Shown in pieces: positions 31,240-39,876 of a stretch of DNA of 64,000 nucleotides (its first letter is position 1; every line of letters starts with the position of its first letter). The stretch comes from Serratia nevei (GTDB lineage: Bacteria; Pseudomonadota; Gammaproteobacteria; Enterobacterales; Enterobacteriaceae). The notes beneath the pieces were generated by a model. That model was not told the DNA's origin and ran no database searches. It saw only the letters and a list, made by a program, of their open reading frames with translations. Made by a program: the position numbers and the translations under genes. The stretch covers positions 2,604,001 through 2,668,000 of the forward strand of contig NZ_CP149940.1 in assembly GCF_037948395.1 (NCBI RefSeq), given 5' to 3'.

Positions 31240-31261
31240 GCACGGGCGACGTTGCCCGTGC
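31240..31261 (-). terminator. GC-rich hairpin downstream of the GGDEF gene
   Basis: Eight-base arms GCACGGGC and GCCCGTGC with loop GACGTT, 45 bases after the minus-strand GGDEF stop. No T run follows on that strand; termination role is uncertain. Confidence 0.4.
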
Positions 31262-31305
31262 CCCCTACCAGTTTAGACGGCGGGCGCGCGGCCCGGATCG
31301 GAAGT

Positions 31306-32748
31306 TCAGCAGCCCGGATCGTTCGGCGGGTAAGATTCCGGCGTGGCGACCCGATTACGGCCGGCATTTTTTGCTTTGTATACCGCCAGATCCGCCAGTT
31401 TGAGCAGGTCGGCCAGGCTATGGCCGGAACCGCCCGGGCAGGTCACCATGCCGATGCTGACGGTGATCTGCAGCGGATGGCCGGCCGGCATGGTGATCGA
31501 TTCCGCCTCAATGCGTTGCCGCAGCCGTTCGGCCAGCTGCAACCCCTGCTGCGGCTGGCCGAGCGTCGAGACGATGGCGAACTCTTCGCCGCCCATGCGG
31601 CCGAACAGATCGTTGACGTTCAGATCGGCGGCGATCGCACGGGTAAACGCCATCAGCGCCTGATCGCCACCGGCGTGGCCGAAACGGTCATTGATCGATT
31701 TGAAATAGTCGATGTCGAGCATCATGACGCACACCAGCTCCCCTTTCTGATCGATCACCCGCTCGCCGCGCTGCATAAACGCATTGCGCGTCAGCACGTG
31801 GGTCAACGCATCGTGATTCGCCACGTGCTCCAGCGTGCGTAACAACGCGTTGCGCGCATAGTTCATGCTGGCGACGGCGATCGGCCCCAACGCCAGCAGC
31901 GCGATGCCCAGGCGCATGGATACCGCGTTCTGCAGCACCTTCATGTCGAGCGTGGTGCTAAGCAACCCGAAATCGATCGCCAGATGGCACCACAGCACGT
32001 AAACCAGCACCGCGATCATGGTGCTGAACAACGAAAAGGACATCGCCAGCCACAGCAGCACCGGCATCGGGAAGATCACCGCGCCGGGGCCGCCGATCAG
32101 CACGCTGCAGACCGCCGCCAGCGCCAGCAGCGCCAACACCGCCAGTTTCCCCCCCGCCTGCGGCCATTGGCTGCGCTGTATCAACATGGCGCAGGCCGCG
32201 CGCAGGCGATGTCGCCAATCGGCGGGAAACACCAGAATGAACGGCATCAGCGTGACGTAGTTGGTGAATTCAGATGAGAACCACAGCGCCAGGGAGGTCA
32301 AATAGGGCCTGCCGAACAACCACTGCGAGGCAACGGCCCCCACCAAGCCGGTAGCGGCGGCGGCGGCCAGGCAGATACCGAACAGATACATGCTGGACGC
32401 GCCGCGTTGCAACATGCGCGCCGGCGGCGACAGCCGCATGAACAGCAGATAGCCCACCACCACGCCGGCCAGATTGGCGGCGTTCAGCAGCAGCGCTTTC
32501 TCCAACGCACTGCCGGTCAACAGATCCGCCGCCAGGTAGCCCAGCACAGCCATCCCCCAGCCGGCGCGCGTCGCCCACTGCGGGCGGCGCACCAAAACGG
32601 CCAGCAGCACGGCGTTAGCCGGCCAGAATATCGCCAGAAAACTGCCGGGCCGGCTCACGATGCCCAGCAGACACAGCGCGAACACCAGCAAAAAAATGCT
32701 GAGCGCGGGCCAGATTTTCCGGGTATCGGACAACGAGGTGGTTTGCAT
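31306..32748 (-). CDS. Membrane-bound diguanylate cyclase (MASE1-GGDEF)
   Basis: A 480-residue signalling protein. About eight hydrophobic helices in residues 1-300 form a MASE1-like sensor domain (FWPANAVLLAVLVRRP near 43). The C-terminal GGDEF domain, about 310-475, starts with NHDALTHVLTRNAF and carries an active-site GGEEF motif in FGRMGGEEFAIV, so cyclic-di-GMP synthesis is expected. The inhibitory RxxD site upstream appears degenerate (NVND). ATG 32748 is chosen; the upstream extension has no ribosome site. It stands alone. Signal sensed is unknown. Confidence 0.93.
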   Translation of the reverse strand: MQTTSLSDTRKIWPALSIFLLVFALCLLGIVSRPGSFLAIFWPANAVLLAVLVRRPQWATRAGWGMAVLGYLAADLLTGSALEKALLLNAANLAGVVVGYLLFMRLSPPARMLQRGASSMYLFGICLAAAAATGLVGAVASQWLFGRPYLTSLALWFSSEFTNYVTLMPFILVFPADWRHRLRAACAMLIQRSQWPQAGGKLAVLALLALAAVCSVLIGGPGAVIFPMPVLLWLAMSFSLFSTMIAVLVYVLWCHLAIDFGLLSTTLDMKVLQNAVSMRLGIALLALGPIAVASMNYARNALLRTLEHVANHDALTHVLTRNAFMQRGERVIDQKGELVCVMMLDIDYFKSINDRFGHAGGDQALMAFTRAIAADLNVNDLFGRMGGEEFAIVSTLGQPQQGLQLAERLRQRIEAESITMPAGHPLQITVSIGMVTCPGGSGHSLADLLKLADLAVYKAKNAGRNRVATPESYPPNDPGC

Positions 32749-33135
32749 CTTGGATCCAGAGACTTCCGCTAGCGTAAGGTGACAGTCTTTGCGTGTCACA
32801 ACCGTCGACGATGAGGAGAAGATAAACGGCCGACCCGCCTATTATTGCCAGTTTTGCCGGTCCGGACACCTGTTTATTCATCAAGGAAAAATATATTTGT
32901 GTATCAATATATTGACGACACTCACCTATCTGGCGCAGAAACTGCCAAGGCATCCCGGCCGTCTTGATCATTATGGTCAATTCGTCGGATTTTTACCGGT
33001 AAAACCGCCGTCTTTTTCCTTGATGACAAAATAAAATCGGGCAATGCGCGGATCTCTCCTTTGCCCTCTATCTAAGCCCATTAAACGATAATTATAATGA
33101 TAATCGTTATTATTTATTATTTACCATGGAATGAT
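32749..33135. promoter_or_regulatory. Divergent promoter region with a strong Fur box before the TonB receptor
   Basis: In this 387-base gap the clear element is a Fur box at 33093-33111, TATAATGATAATCGTTATT, matching 16 of 19 consensus positions, 25 bases before the receptor start. The same AT-rich stretch holds further GATAAT-like hexamers (33087-33115), so more than one Fur dimer may bind. The remainder, 32800-33080, shows no convincing gene; an open frame at 32789-33034 lacks a ribosome site. Confidence 0.85.
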
Positions 33136-35274
33136 ATGCACCAGTCAGTTCTTCGCCGCCCCAACAAAAACAAAAAAAATCACGTTTTCCGCTCGCTGCC
33201 CCTGATCGCCGGCCTGTTTCCCGCCCTGACGATCGCCGCCGCGCCCGACGCAAAAAAGGAAGACGCCATCACGGTGACCGCCACCGCCCTGCCTGCCGGC
33301 AGCTATAGCGCCGATACCGCCTCAACCGGCAGCAAAACCGCCACGCCAATCGGTGAACTGCCGCAATCGGTCAGCGTCGTCACCTCACAGGTGATTGACG
33401 ACTTCCAGGTCAAAAGCGTCAATGACGCGATGAAATTCGTCAGCGGCGTCACCCAGGGCAACACGCTCGGCGGCACCGAGGATGGCTTCGTCAAACGCGG
33501 CTTTGGGGTTAACTCCGACGGTTCGGTGTTCATCGACGGCGTGCGCAGCAACCAAGGGCTGAGCATGGACGCCACCACCGATCGCGTCGAGGTGCTGAAA
33601 GGTTCCGCTTCGCTGCTGTATGGCATCCTCAGCCCCGGCGGCGTCATCAACCTGATCAGCAAAAAACCGCAGTATGACTGGAACACCCGCATTAGCGGCG
33701 CCACCAACAGCTTCGGCGGCGGCAGCGGCAGCGTCGATGTGACCGGCCCGCTGGGCGGCGGCTTCGCCTTCCGCCTGATCGCCGAGCGACAGCACGAGGA
33801 TTACTGGCGTAACTTCGGCAGCGACGAACACACGCTGATCGCTCCTTCACTCAGCTGGTTCGGCGACCAGGCTTCCTTTAACATCGCCTACAGCGAGTAC
33901 AAATACGACATTCCTTACGATCGCGGCACCGCGTTTATCGACGGCAAACCGGTCGATGTGCCCTATAACCGCCGGCTGGATGACTACGCCAACCGCGCCT
34001 GGGGCAAGAACAAACGCCTGAACGCCCATTATGAATATGCGCTGGCTCCGATCTGGACCACCCGCCTCAACTACGCCTGGCTGCAACGCCGTTACGACAG
34101 CAACGAAGTGCGCGCCACCGCGATCGACACCGCGACCGGCATCGTTTCGCGCCGCGCCGACGCCAACCGCGGCTTCAATCACCAGACCGATTATTATTCC
34201 TGGGATGTGACCGGTTCGCCGGAGGTGTTCGGCATGCAACACGACCTGCTGCTGGGCGTGGACTACGAAAAGAACCAGACTTACAAGGCCTACTCCTATC
34301 GCGGCAAAGTGTCGAAGACGTTCAACATGTACGATCCGGCGTATGGCGAAGCGCCCGTCACCGACAGCACCACCTACAACGACGCATTGAGCAACCTGCG
34401 CACGACGCTGTTCAGCCGCTCCCTGTACGCCAAGGACAGCATTCATCTCTCCGACCGGTGGATTGCGGTGCTCGGCGCACGCTATCAGTCGTATTACCAG
34501 AACAACAGCAACGGTTTCCAGAAGCCGAAAAATACGCTCAATGACAAAGACGATCAGTTTTTGCCGCAGGCGGGGCTGGTGTATAAGCTGACGCCGAACC
34601 TGTCTCTGTACGGTAACTACAGCCGTTCCTTCACGCCGTCCACCGCCATCGACGATAACGGCAACGTCGCCACGCCGGAAACCGGCACCACCTATGAGGT
34701 GGGCGGCAAATGGCAGATCGCCCCGGCGTTCGACGCCACGCTGGCGCTCTATCGTATTGATGAAAGCAATATGTCGATCTTTATCAACGGCGTGACCCGC
34801 AGCATTCCCAAGGCGCGATCCACCGGTGCTGAACTGGAGTTGAACGGCGAAGTGGCGCCCAACTGGGATCTCACCGCCAACTACAGCTACGACAAAACCG
34901 AGATCGTCGAAGACAACCTCAATCCGGCCAACGTCGGCAACCGGCTGGTCAACGCCCCGACCAACATGGGCGGCCTGTATCTCAGCCACCGCATGACGCT
35001 GCCGGTGGTGCCCGGCGAGGTGCGCGTGGGCGGCGGTGCGCGCTATGTCGGCCGCCGCGCCGGCGATCCGGAGAACAGCTTCACCATGCCGGCCTACACC
35101 GTGGCGGATGCCTTTGTCGCCTGGGACAGCAAGCTGCTTGGCAAACATACTCAGCTGAAACTGAATGTGAAAAACCTGTTTAACCGCGAATACTACGCCT
35201 CCAGCGCCGGTAACCTGCGCGTGATTGAAGGCGAACCGCGCAGCCTCAGCCTGCAGGCGACGGTCGATTTCTAA
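33136..35274 (+). CDS. TonB-dependent siderophore receptor
   Basis: A 712-residue outer-membrane receptor. The signal peptide covers roughly residues 1-37 with a long basic start, then the TonB box region DAITVTATAL. The plug domain runs from about 60 to 170 (DRVEVLKGSASLLYGILSPGGVINLISKKP) and the 22-strand barrel follows, ending in LSLQATVDF with the C-terminal aromatic needed for assembly. It resembles hydroxamate receptors such as FhuE/FoxA, but the ligand cannot be fixed. ATG 33136 lies inside a Fur-box-led promoter, so it is iron-repressed. No siderophore biosynthesis or ABC genes are adjacent. Confidence 0.94.
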   Translation: MHQSVLRRPNKNKKNHVFRSLPLIAGLFPALTIAAAPDAKKEDAITVTATALPAGSYSADTASTGSKTATPIGELPQSVSVVTSQVIDDFQVKSVNDAMKFVSGVTQGNTLGGTEDGFVKRGFGVNSDGSVFIDGVRSNQGLSMDATTDRVEVLKGSASLLYGILSPGGVINLISKKPQYDWNTRISGATNSFGGGSGSVDVTGPLGGGFAFRLIAERQHEDYWRNFGSDEHTLIAPSLSWFGDQASFNIAYSEYKYDIPYDRGTAFIDGKPVDVPYNRRLDDYANRAWGKNKRLNAHYEYALAPIWTTRLNYAWLQRRYDSNEVRATAIDTATGIVSRRADANRGFNHQTDYYSWDVTGSPEVFGMQHDLLLGVDYEKNQTYKAYSYRGKVSKTFNMYDPAYGEAPVTDSTTYNDALSNLRTTLFSRSLYAKDSIHLSDRWIAVLGARYQSYYQNNSNGFQKPKNTLNDKDDQFLPQAGLVYKLTPNLSLYGNYSRSFTPSTAIDDNGNVATPETGTTYEVGGKWQIAPAFDATLALYRIDESNMSIFINGVTRSIPKARSTGAELELNGEVAPNWDLTANYSYDKTEIVEDNLNPANVGNRLVNAPTNMGGLYLSHRMTLPVVPGEVRVGGGARYVGRRAGDPENSFTMPAYTVADAFVAWDSKLLGKHTQLKLNVKNLFNREYYASSAGNLRVIEGEPRSLSLQATVDF

Positions 35275-35285
35275 CCCCCCATCTC

Positions 35286-35313
35286 CGGGCGCCGTTTGGC
35301 GCCCGTTTTCTTT
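35286..35313 (+). terminator. Intrinsic terminator of the TonB receptor gene
   Basis: Arms CGGGCGCC and GGCGCCCG with GTTT loop, then TTTTCTTTT, 12 bases after the stop. Confidence 0.93.
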
Positions 35314-35323
35314 TCGCCCGGCG

Positions 35324-35785
35324 TCAAAGCGCCTTGCGGTACATCACGAAACCGGGGCGCTCCGCCACCTTGTCATACAGCCGCATGGCGGTCTGGTTGG
35401 TTTCGTGGGTATTCCAATAAACCCGCGGCAACCCCAGCTGCTGCGCACGCTCGTAGACCGCCGCGATCAGCGCTCTCGCTACGCCTTTGCCGCGCACCGT
35501 CTCCGCAGTGAACAGATCCTGCAGATAACAGTTAGGCTGCAGCTGGGTGGTGCTGCGGTGCAGGAGGTAGTGCGTCAACCCGACCACCTGGCCCTGATGC
35601 TCCGCGACCAGCGCAAACATCGGTTCGTAGGCGTCGAAAAAACGCCGCCAGGTGGTCTGCGTCACCTCGTCCGGCAGCGCCGTTGCCCCCTCACGGCCGT
35701 AAAATGCGTTATACCCTTGCCACAGCGCCAGCCAGGCGGCGTAATCCCGCGCTTCCAGCGGCCTGACCACGATGCTTTCGCTCAT
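35324..35785 (-). CDS. GNAT-family N-acetyltransferase
   Basis: A 153-residue acyltransferase. The acetyl-CoA loop is YLQDLFTAETVRGKGVARALIAAV at about 95-115, with the R/Q-x-x-G-x-A signature in RGKGVARAL, and YWNTHETNQTAMRLYDKV near 130 is the usual C-terminal half. ATG 35785 has GAGG six bases upstream. Acceptor substrate unknown. It ends against the TonB receptor terminator and starts 55 bases from the end of the alpha/beta hydrolase gene on the same strand. Confidence 0.92.
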   Translation of the reverse strand: MSESIVVRPLEARDYAAWLALWQGYNAFYGREGATALPDEVTQTTWRRFFDAYEPMFALVAEHQGQVVGLTHYLLHRSTTQLQPNCYLQDLFTAETVRGKGVARALIAAVYERAQQLGLPRVYWNTHETNQTAMRLYDKVAERPGFVMYRKAL

Positions 35786-35840
35786 GATGTCCTCTTCGAT
35801 GATGTCAAAATACCCCGCCTCCAGCATAGAACAACGCACG

Positions 35841-36656
35841 TCAACGCGCAGGCGGCGGCATCACATCGGCGAGAAAATCCAACAGCGCGCGGTTGAACAC
35901 CGCCGGCCGCTGCAGCGGCGCGAAGTGGCTGACGCCCGGCAGCGTCACCAGACGGGCGCCGGGAATGCTGCCGCTCAGGTAGGCAGCATGCTCGGCGCGG
36001 ATAAACTCATCGTGTTCGCTGTGAACGATCGTCACCGGCACACGAATGGCCGCCAATTCCTGCGCGGTGTAGTTCGGCTGGCTGCTCATCATCAGGCTCA
36101 CGGCGGCGACAAATTCATCGAACTCCTGCGGCGTCGGCGACAGCGCGGCATAGTCCTGCACGTGGCGGGCGAAGCAGCGCTCGACGATCGGGTTGGCGGC
36201 CGGCGGTTTAACGCCGCTGGGATCCATATTGCAGCCGAAGAAAAAGACGCCGTCCACCCGCTGCGGCGCCCGATGGGCGGCGATAAGCGCGACGCAGGCG
36301 CCGTCGCTCCAGCCCGCCAGCGCGGCGTGCGGGATCCGCAACGCGTCCATCACCGCCAACAGATCATCGGCCATGCGATCGTAACGGTAAGGCCGGGCGT
36401 CGTGCGTGCTGCGCCCGTGCCCGCGGCTGTCGATGACCAGCACGCCATACCCGGCGGCCAGCAGCGCCGGCAGCTGATACCCCCAGTTGCCGCTGTGGCC
36501 CAGGCCGCCGTGCAGCAGGATCACCGTCGGCGCCACGCCATAGGCGGCATACCAGATGCGCGCCCCGTCATGTTCGACAAATCCCTGCCTGGACGTGGGC
36601 GGCAACGGCGGCGCGCCCTGCGCGGCAAAGCGGGTCAACTCGTCGTCGGTTTGCAT
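35841..36656 (-). CDS. Alpha/beta-fold hydrolase
   Basis: A 271-residue hydrolase. HGGLGHSGNW near residue 45 supplies the oxyanion-hole HGG, the nucleophile elbow is GWSDGA near 110, the acid is in HSEHDEF near 220, and the catalytic histidine is in GVSHFAPL near 248. This fits the peroxidase/lactonase-like branch of the family; the substrate is unknown. ATG 36656 has GAGGAGG six bases before it. No signal peptide. It may be co-transcribed with the downstream GNAT gene. Confidence 0.93.
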   Translation of the reverse strand: MQTDDELTRFAAQGAPPLPPTSRQGFVEHDGARIWYAAYGVAPTVILLHGGLGHSGNWGYQLPALLAAGYGVLVIDSRGHGRSTHDARPYRYDRMADDLLAVMDALRIPHAALAGWSDGACVALIAAHRAPQRVDGVFFFGCNMDPSGVKPPAANPIVERCFARHVQDYAALSPTPQEFDEFVAAVSLMMSSQPNYTAQELAAIRVPVTIVHSEHDEFIRAEHAAYLSGSIPGARLVTLPGVSHFAPLQRPAVFNRALLDFLADVMPPPAR

Positions 36657-36785
36657 CTTTTCCTCCTCATTCGCCGACGTTGTGCGCCAACAAGGCATCA
36701 AAGGAGTATAGATCGCCCCGGCGAGCGGTGCCGTTCGCTTTCCCGACATATACTTAAGGGAAGAATCGCAATGGAGGACGGTGAG

Positions 36786-36953
36786 ATGAAGAAAATAATT
36801 CTCGTGTTTTTGATGCTGATGCTGAGCGGGTGTATCGGCGGCGGCGGCGGCCCGTCGAATGCGCCGTCGGCATCGCCGAATGAGCCTTATACCTGCACCA
36901 AATCCAGCGCCAACAGCGACTGCTCGCAATCGGTGGAGCCGTCGATGTACTAG
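36786..36953 (+). CDS. Small lipoprotein, 55 aa
   Basis: Residues 1-16 form a short lipoprotein signal (MKKIILVFLMLMLSGC, lipobox LSGC), followed by a Gly run and a Ser/Pro/Asn-rich tail with two further cysteines, which could form a disulfide in the periplasm. GGAGG eight bases before ATG 36786 decides the start over the ATG at 36771, which would overlap the ribosome site. No homologue is recognised. A weak hairpin follows at 36964-36987. Confidence 0.75.
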   Translation: MKKIILVFLMLMLSGCIGGGGGPSNAPSASPNEPYTCTKSSANSDCSQSVEPSMY

Positions 36954-36999
36954 CCGCGTTCGGCGGGCCGTCGCGTAGAGGCCCGCCGCCTTAGGGGGA

Positions 37000-39447
37000 C
37001 TAGGAGGAGTGCTCCTCTTCGTTGGCCTGATATCGCGTCGCCTGCTGCTTCATAAACACCACTTCCTGCGGGCTGGACAGGCTCACTTCCTGCGCGCGCA
37101 GCAGCTTGAGGATATTGAACAGCAGTTCGCTCTTGGTGGCGCCGACCATGCGCGGGCTCGGCACGTAGCCGGTCACGCTCAGGATAATGCCGTCCGGCCC
37201 CAGCTGGCTGAAGCGCACGTAAGGCGCCGGCGTTTCCAGAATGGTTTCGTACTCGTTATAGGCGCTGAGCAAGATATTGCGCACCTGCTCCGGATCGATG
37301 GAGGTCGGGAACGTCAGCGCGATAGTCACCACCCCTTGCGCGTTGCCCATGGTGGCGTTGCGCACGTTCTGCGAGATCAGCTGCGAGTTCGGTACGATCA
37401 TGGTGGAACGGTCGCTGAGCTGAATTTCGGTGGCGCGCACGTTGATGCGCCGCACGTCGCCTTCCACGCCGCCGATGCCGATCATATCCCCCACCTTCAC
37501 CGGGCGTTCGGTCAGCAGGATCAGGCCGGAAATAAAGTTCTTCACGATCTCCTGCAAACCGAAACCAATACCAACCGACAGGGCGCTGACGATCCACGCC
37601 AGGTTGCTCCACTGGATGCCCAGCGCCGCCAGGGTGATCAGAATCACCAGCACATAGCCGATATTGCTGAACAGCGTCACCAGCGAGGCGCGAATGCCGA
37701 CGTCCGAGATGGTTTTCGGCAGCAGTTCAGAACCCAGCCAGCGCCGCACCGCACGCAAAATATAGATGCCGATCGCCAGGCAGATCACGGCGTTGAGCAG
37801 GTTGCCGGGCACGATGTTGAAACGCTGCAGCCCTTCACCGGTCAGGATGGAGACGATTTTCTCCATCAGCGAGCCCGGCGTGGTGCTGCCGAACGAGCCG
37901 TTGAACAGCGCGACGATCATCAACAGCAACAGGGAACATTTGGCCAATGCGGTGGTGATGATCGACATCTGCTCCAGATGGCGATCCTTGAAGCTGAGCG
38001 TTTTCTTCAGCATCTTGCCGCTGACGGTCTGCGGCGAAAACAGCGCGGCGCACAAATCGGTGGCGAACAGCACCATAAAATAGAACGCCATCAACACCAG
38101 CACCACCCAGATCAGCTGGTAGGTCAGGAAGCGGGCGAAGGCGATGTAGCCGATAAGCAGGGAAAACAGGATCACCATCGAACAGACCAGGGTGACGAGG
38201 TGCACCAGCCCGCCGACCAGCGTGCGTTTTTCCAGGTGCGCGCCCTGCTGTTCCAGACGGCGACGAATGCGCTGGCCGCGCAGCGGCGCCGCCAGCAGTA
38301 CCATGCCGATCAACCCCGCCACCAGGCCGTTGCCGAAAATGGTGGTGGCCAATGAAGCGCTGACGACGTTGTTGATCAGCTCTACGGTGCCGAACGCCAG
38401 CGCCAGGCCGGCCAGCAGCGGCGAGAAGTAACGCAGCCCGGCGGCCACGTCGTTATCCATGGACGCCAGACGCCACGACGGGCGATTCAGAGACAACGCC
38501 GCACGCCCCAGCCCGGCGATCAGCGCGCAGAAAATCCCCAGACGGTTGAAACCTTCCGCGAAATCCTCCAGCGTCACCGGCAGCGGCTGCACGCGGACAA
38601 AGACGTAATACAGCAGGTTCAGCGCGATGGAGGTGGTGATCACCGTCACCGCCACGGTAACGATCGCCATAAAGCTGCGGCGCAGTCGCCCGTCCGGCAG
38701 AAAACGGATGCTGACCCAGGCGAGGAAACGCTCGGAGAAATAGCGCCCCCAGGACCAGACAATCACCGCCAGCGCCAGCAACGCCAGCGTGCCGTACCGC
38801 CATTCGTCCTGCCAACTGGCGTCCCAGGCCGCTTTCATCTCGGCGTTGAACTGATCCAGTCGCTGTACGTCATCCTCTGACGGCTGCAGCACCGGCGCCC
38901 AGAATTTGATGCCCAAAATGCTGCCGGTATTCAGCGCCAGCTGGGTTTTAAACGCCACCCGGCGCAGATCGCCAATCTGCTGCCCCAGATCGAAGGCGCT
39001 GCTCTTGATGGCCTGCGCGCGTTTCACCGCGTCATCCAGCTGCTTTTTGCTGTTGTTCAGCGCGTTGCGCTGCTGGGCCACCGCCGGGGTTTCCGGCAGC
39101 GCGCCGGCCGCCGGGGCCGGCCCCAGGACGTCCAGCTGCGCTTTCAGTTTGTCCTGCTCGGGCTGCAGATCGGTGGCAAGTTTTTCCATGCCGGCGACCA
39201 GATCGTCAGTCGCCAGCCGCAGTTTGCTGAGCTGGGTATCGGTGGTCGCTTTGGAAACCAGCTGCTTCATGCTGTCCAACTGCTTTTGCGCGGCTTTCAG
39301 CTGCGTGGCGGGATCGGGCGCGCTTTCGGCGGCGGGATCATCCTGGGTAGCGACGGCGGCGAGCGGCGTCAGCTGCAAACCCAACAGCAATAACAACAAC
39401 AGCAGGAACGGGCGAGGCTTTAACATAAATTCAGTGCTCAGCATCAT
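37000..39447 (-). CDS. Large mechanosensitive channel, DUF3772 plus MscS
   Basis: An 815-residue MscK/MscM-like inner-membrane channel. A signal peptide (about 1-32) is followed by a periplasmic coiled-coil DUF3772 region (about 45-180), then some ten membrane helices, and the MscS core at about 590-800. The pore helix and beta domain are marked by GIGFGLQEIVKNFISGLILLTE and ERPVKVGDMIGIGGVEGDV. It would open on membrane tension to relieve osmotic downshock. Start is uncertain among ATGs at 39447, 39444 and 39426, none with a clear ribosome site. Neighbours are unrelated. Confidence 0.93.
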   Translation of the reverse strand: MMLSTEFMLKPRPFLLLLLLLLGLQLTPLAAVATQDDPAAESAPDPATQLKAAQKQLDSMKQLVSKATTDTQLSKLRLATDDLVAGMEKLATDLQPEQDKLKAQLDVLGPAPAAGALPETPAVAQQRNALNNSKKQLDDAVKRAQAIKSSAFDLGQQIGDLRRVAFKTQLALNTGSILGIKFWAPVLQPSEDDVQRLDQFNAEMKAAWDASWQDEWRYGTLALLALAVIVWSWGRYFSERFLAWVSIRFLPDGRLRRSFMAIVTVAVTVITTSIALNLLYYVFVRVQPLPVTLEDFAEGFNRLGIFCALIAGLGRAALSLNRPSWRLASMDNDVAAGLRYFSPLLAGLALAFGTVELINNVVSASLATTIFGNGLVAGLIGMVLLAAPLRGQRIRRRLEQQGAHLEKRTLVGGLVHLVTLVCSMVILFSLLIGYIAFARFLTYQLIWVVLVLMAFYFMVLFATDLCAALFSPQTVSGKMLKKTLSFKDRHLEQMSIITTALAKCSLLLLMIVALFNGSFGSTTPGSLMEKIVSILTGEGLQRFNIVPGNLLNAVICLAIGIYILRAVRRWLGSELLPKTISDVGIRASLVTLFSNIGYVLVILITLAALGIQWSNLAWIVSALSVGIGFGLQEIVKNFISGLILLTERPVKVGDMIGIGGVEGDVRRINVRATEIQLSDRSTMIVPNSQLISQNVRNATMGNAQGVVTIALTFPTSIDPEQVRNILLSAYNEYETILETPAPYVRFSQLGPDGIILSVTGYVPSPRMVGATKSELLFNILKLLRAQEVSLSSPQEVVFMKQQATRYQANEEEHSS

Positions 39448-39680
39448 TATCTGATAGACAGACGAACAGGCGGCGGATGAACCGTCGCTTAACCATAAAC
39501 GCTAATTATAATAGCTGCTTAATGTCGGCCGAAATACAGTAATTATTCCCATTGTGTGCCACGCGCGCCCACCGGACTTAGCCTGCTGATTATTCAGGCG
39601 CTTTTACACTGGCGGCGCGGCGCAAAGCGCTCTATACTCCTGCCACCGATTAACCTGCAACCAATAAAAGGAGACTTACT

Positions 39681-39764
39681 ATGCTGACGTGTGAATTGTT
39701 TTTTCACTCACACTTCTTTGGTAATCGTCGCCGCTCAAGCATTACCGGTATCGTGCTGCGATAA
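39681..39764 (+). CDS. 27-aa leader peptide upstream of the ABC-F gene
   Basis: ATG 39681 follows AAAGGAG at the ideal distance and opens a 27-residue frame starting MLTCELFFHSHFFGNRRRS and ending in TAA at 39764, 112 bases before the ABC-F ATG. The ribosome site is far stronger than that of the ABC-F gene itself. Codons 18-20 (CGC TCA AGC) lie in a segment that pairs with a post-stop segment. This is the layout of leader-peptide attenuators known before ABC-F antibiotic-resistance genes, where stalled ribosomes expose the downstream gene. No homologue is recalled with confidence. Confidence 0.65.
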   Translation: MLTCELFFHSHFFGNRRRSSITGIVLR

Positions 39765-39873
39765 CCCAGCTTGAGCGAAGCTTACTAAAATCCAGGATCT
39801 TCCCTCCGGCTTACCGGGTTGTCGTCAGCGATGTTTGACGATAGGCATTGTCATGCCTGTAACTCTTGAGTAA
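39689..39873 (+). promoter_or_regulatory. Structured attenuation region before the ABC-F gene
   Basis: Visible pairings: GTGTGA 39689-39694 with TCACAC 39708-39713; CGCTCAAGC 39732-39740 with GCTTGAGCG 39769-39777 (perfect, 9 bp); competing AGCTT/AAGCT at 39768-39782; TCGTCA/TGACGA near 39820-39840; and AGGCAT 39843-39848 with ATGCCT 39853-39858. The last stem contains the ATG of a six-codon frame (MPVTLE, 39853-39873) that stops three bases before the ABC-F ATG. Mutually exclusive stems plus two small ORFs suggest translation-dependent control. Confidence 0.55.
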
Positions 39874-39876
39874 GCA

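Noticed and set aside
32789..33034. 81-codon frame between the GGDEF and TonB receptor genes
   Set aside because: Starts with a rare TTG without ribosome site and shows no domain; the region is better read as promoters.
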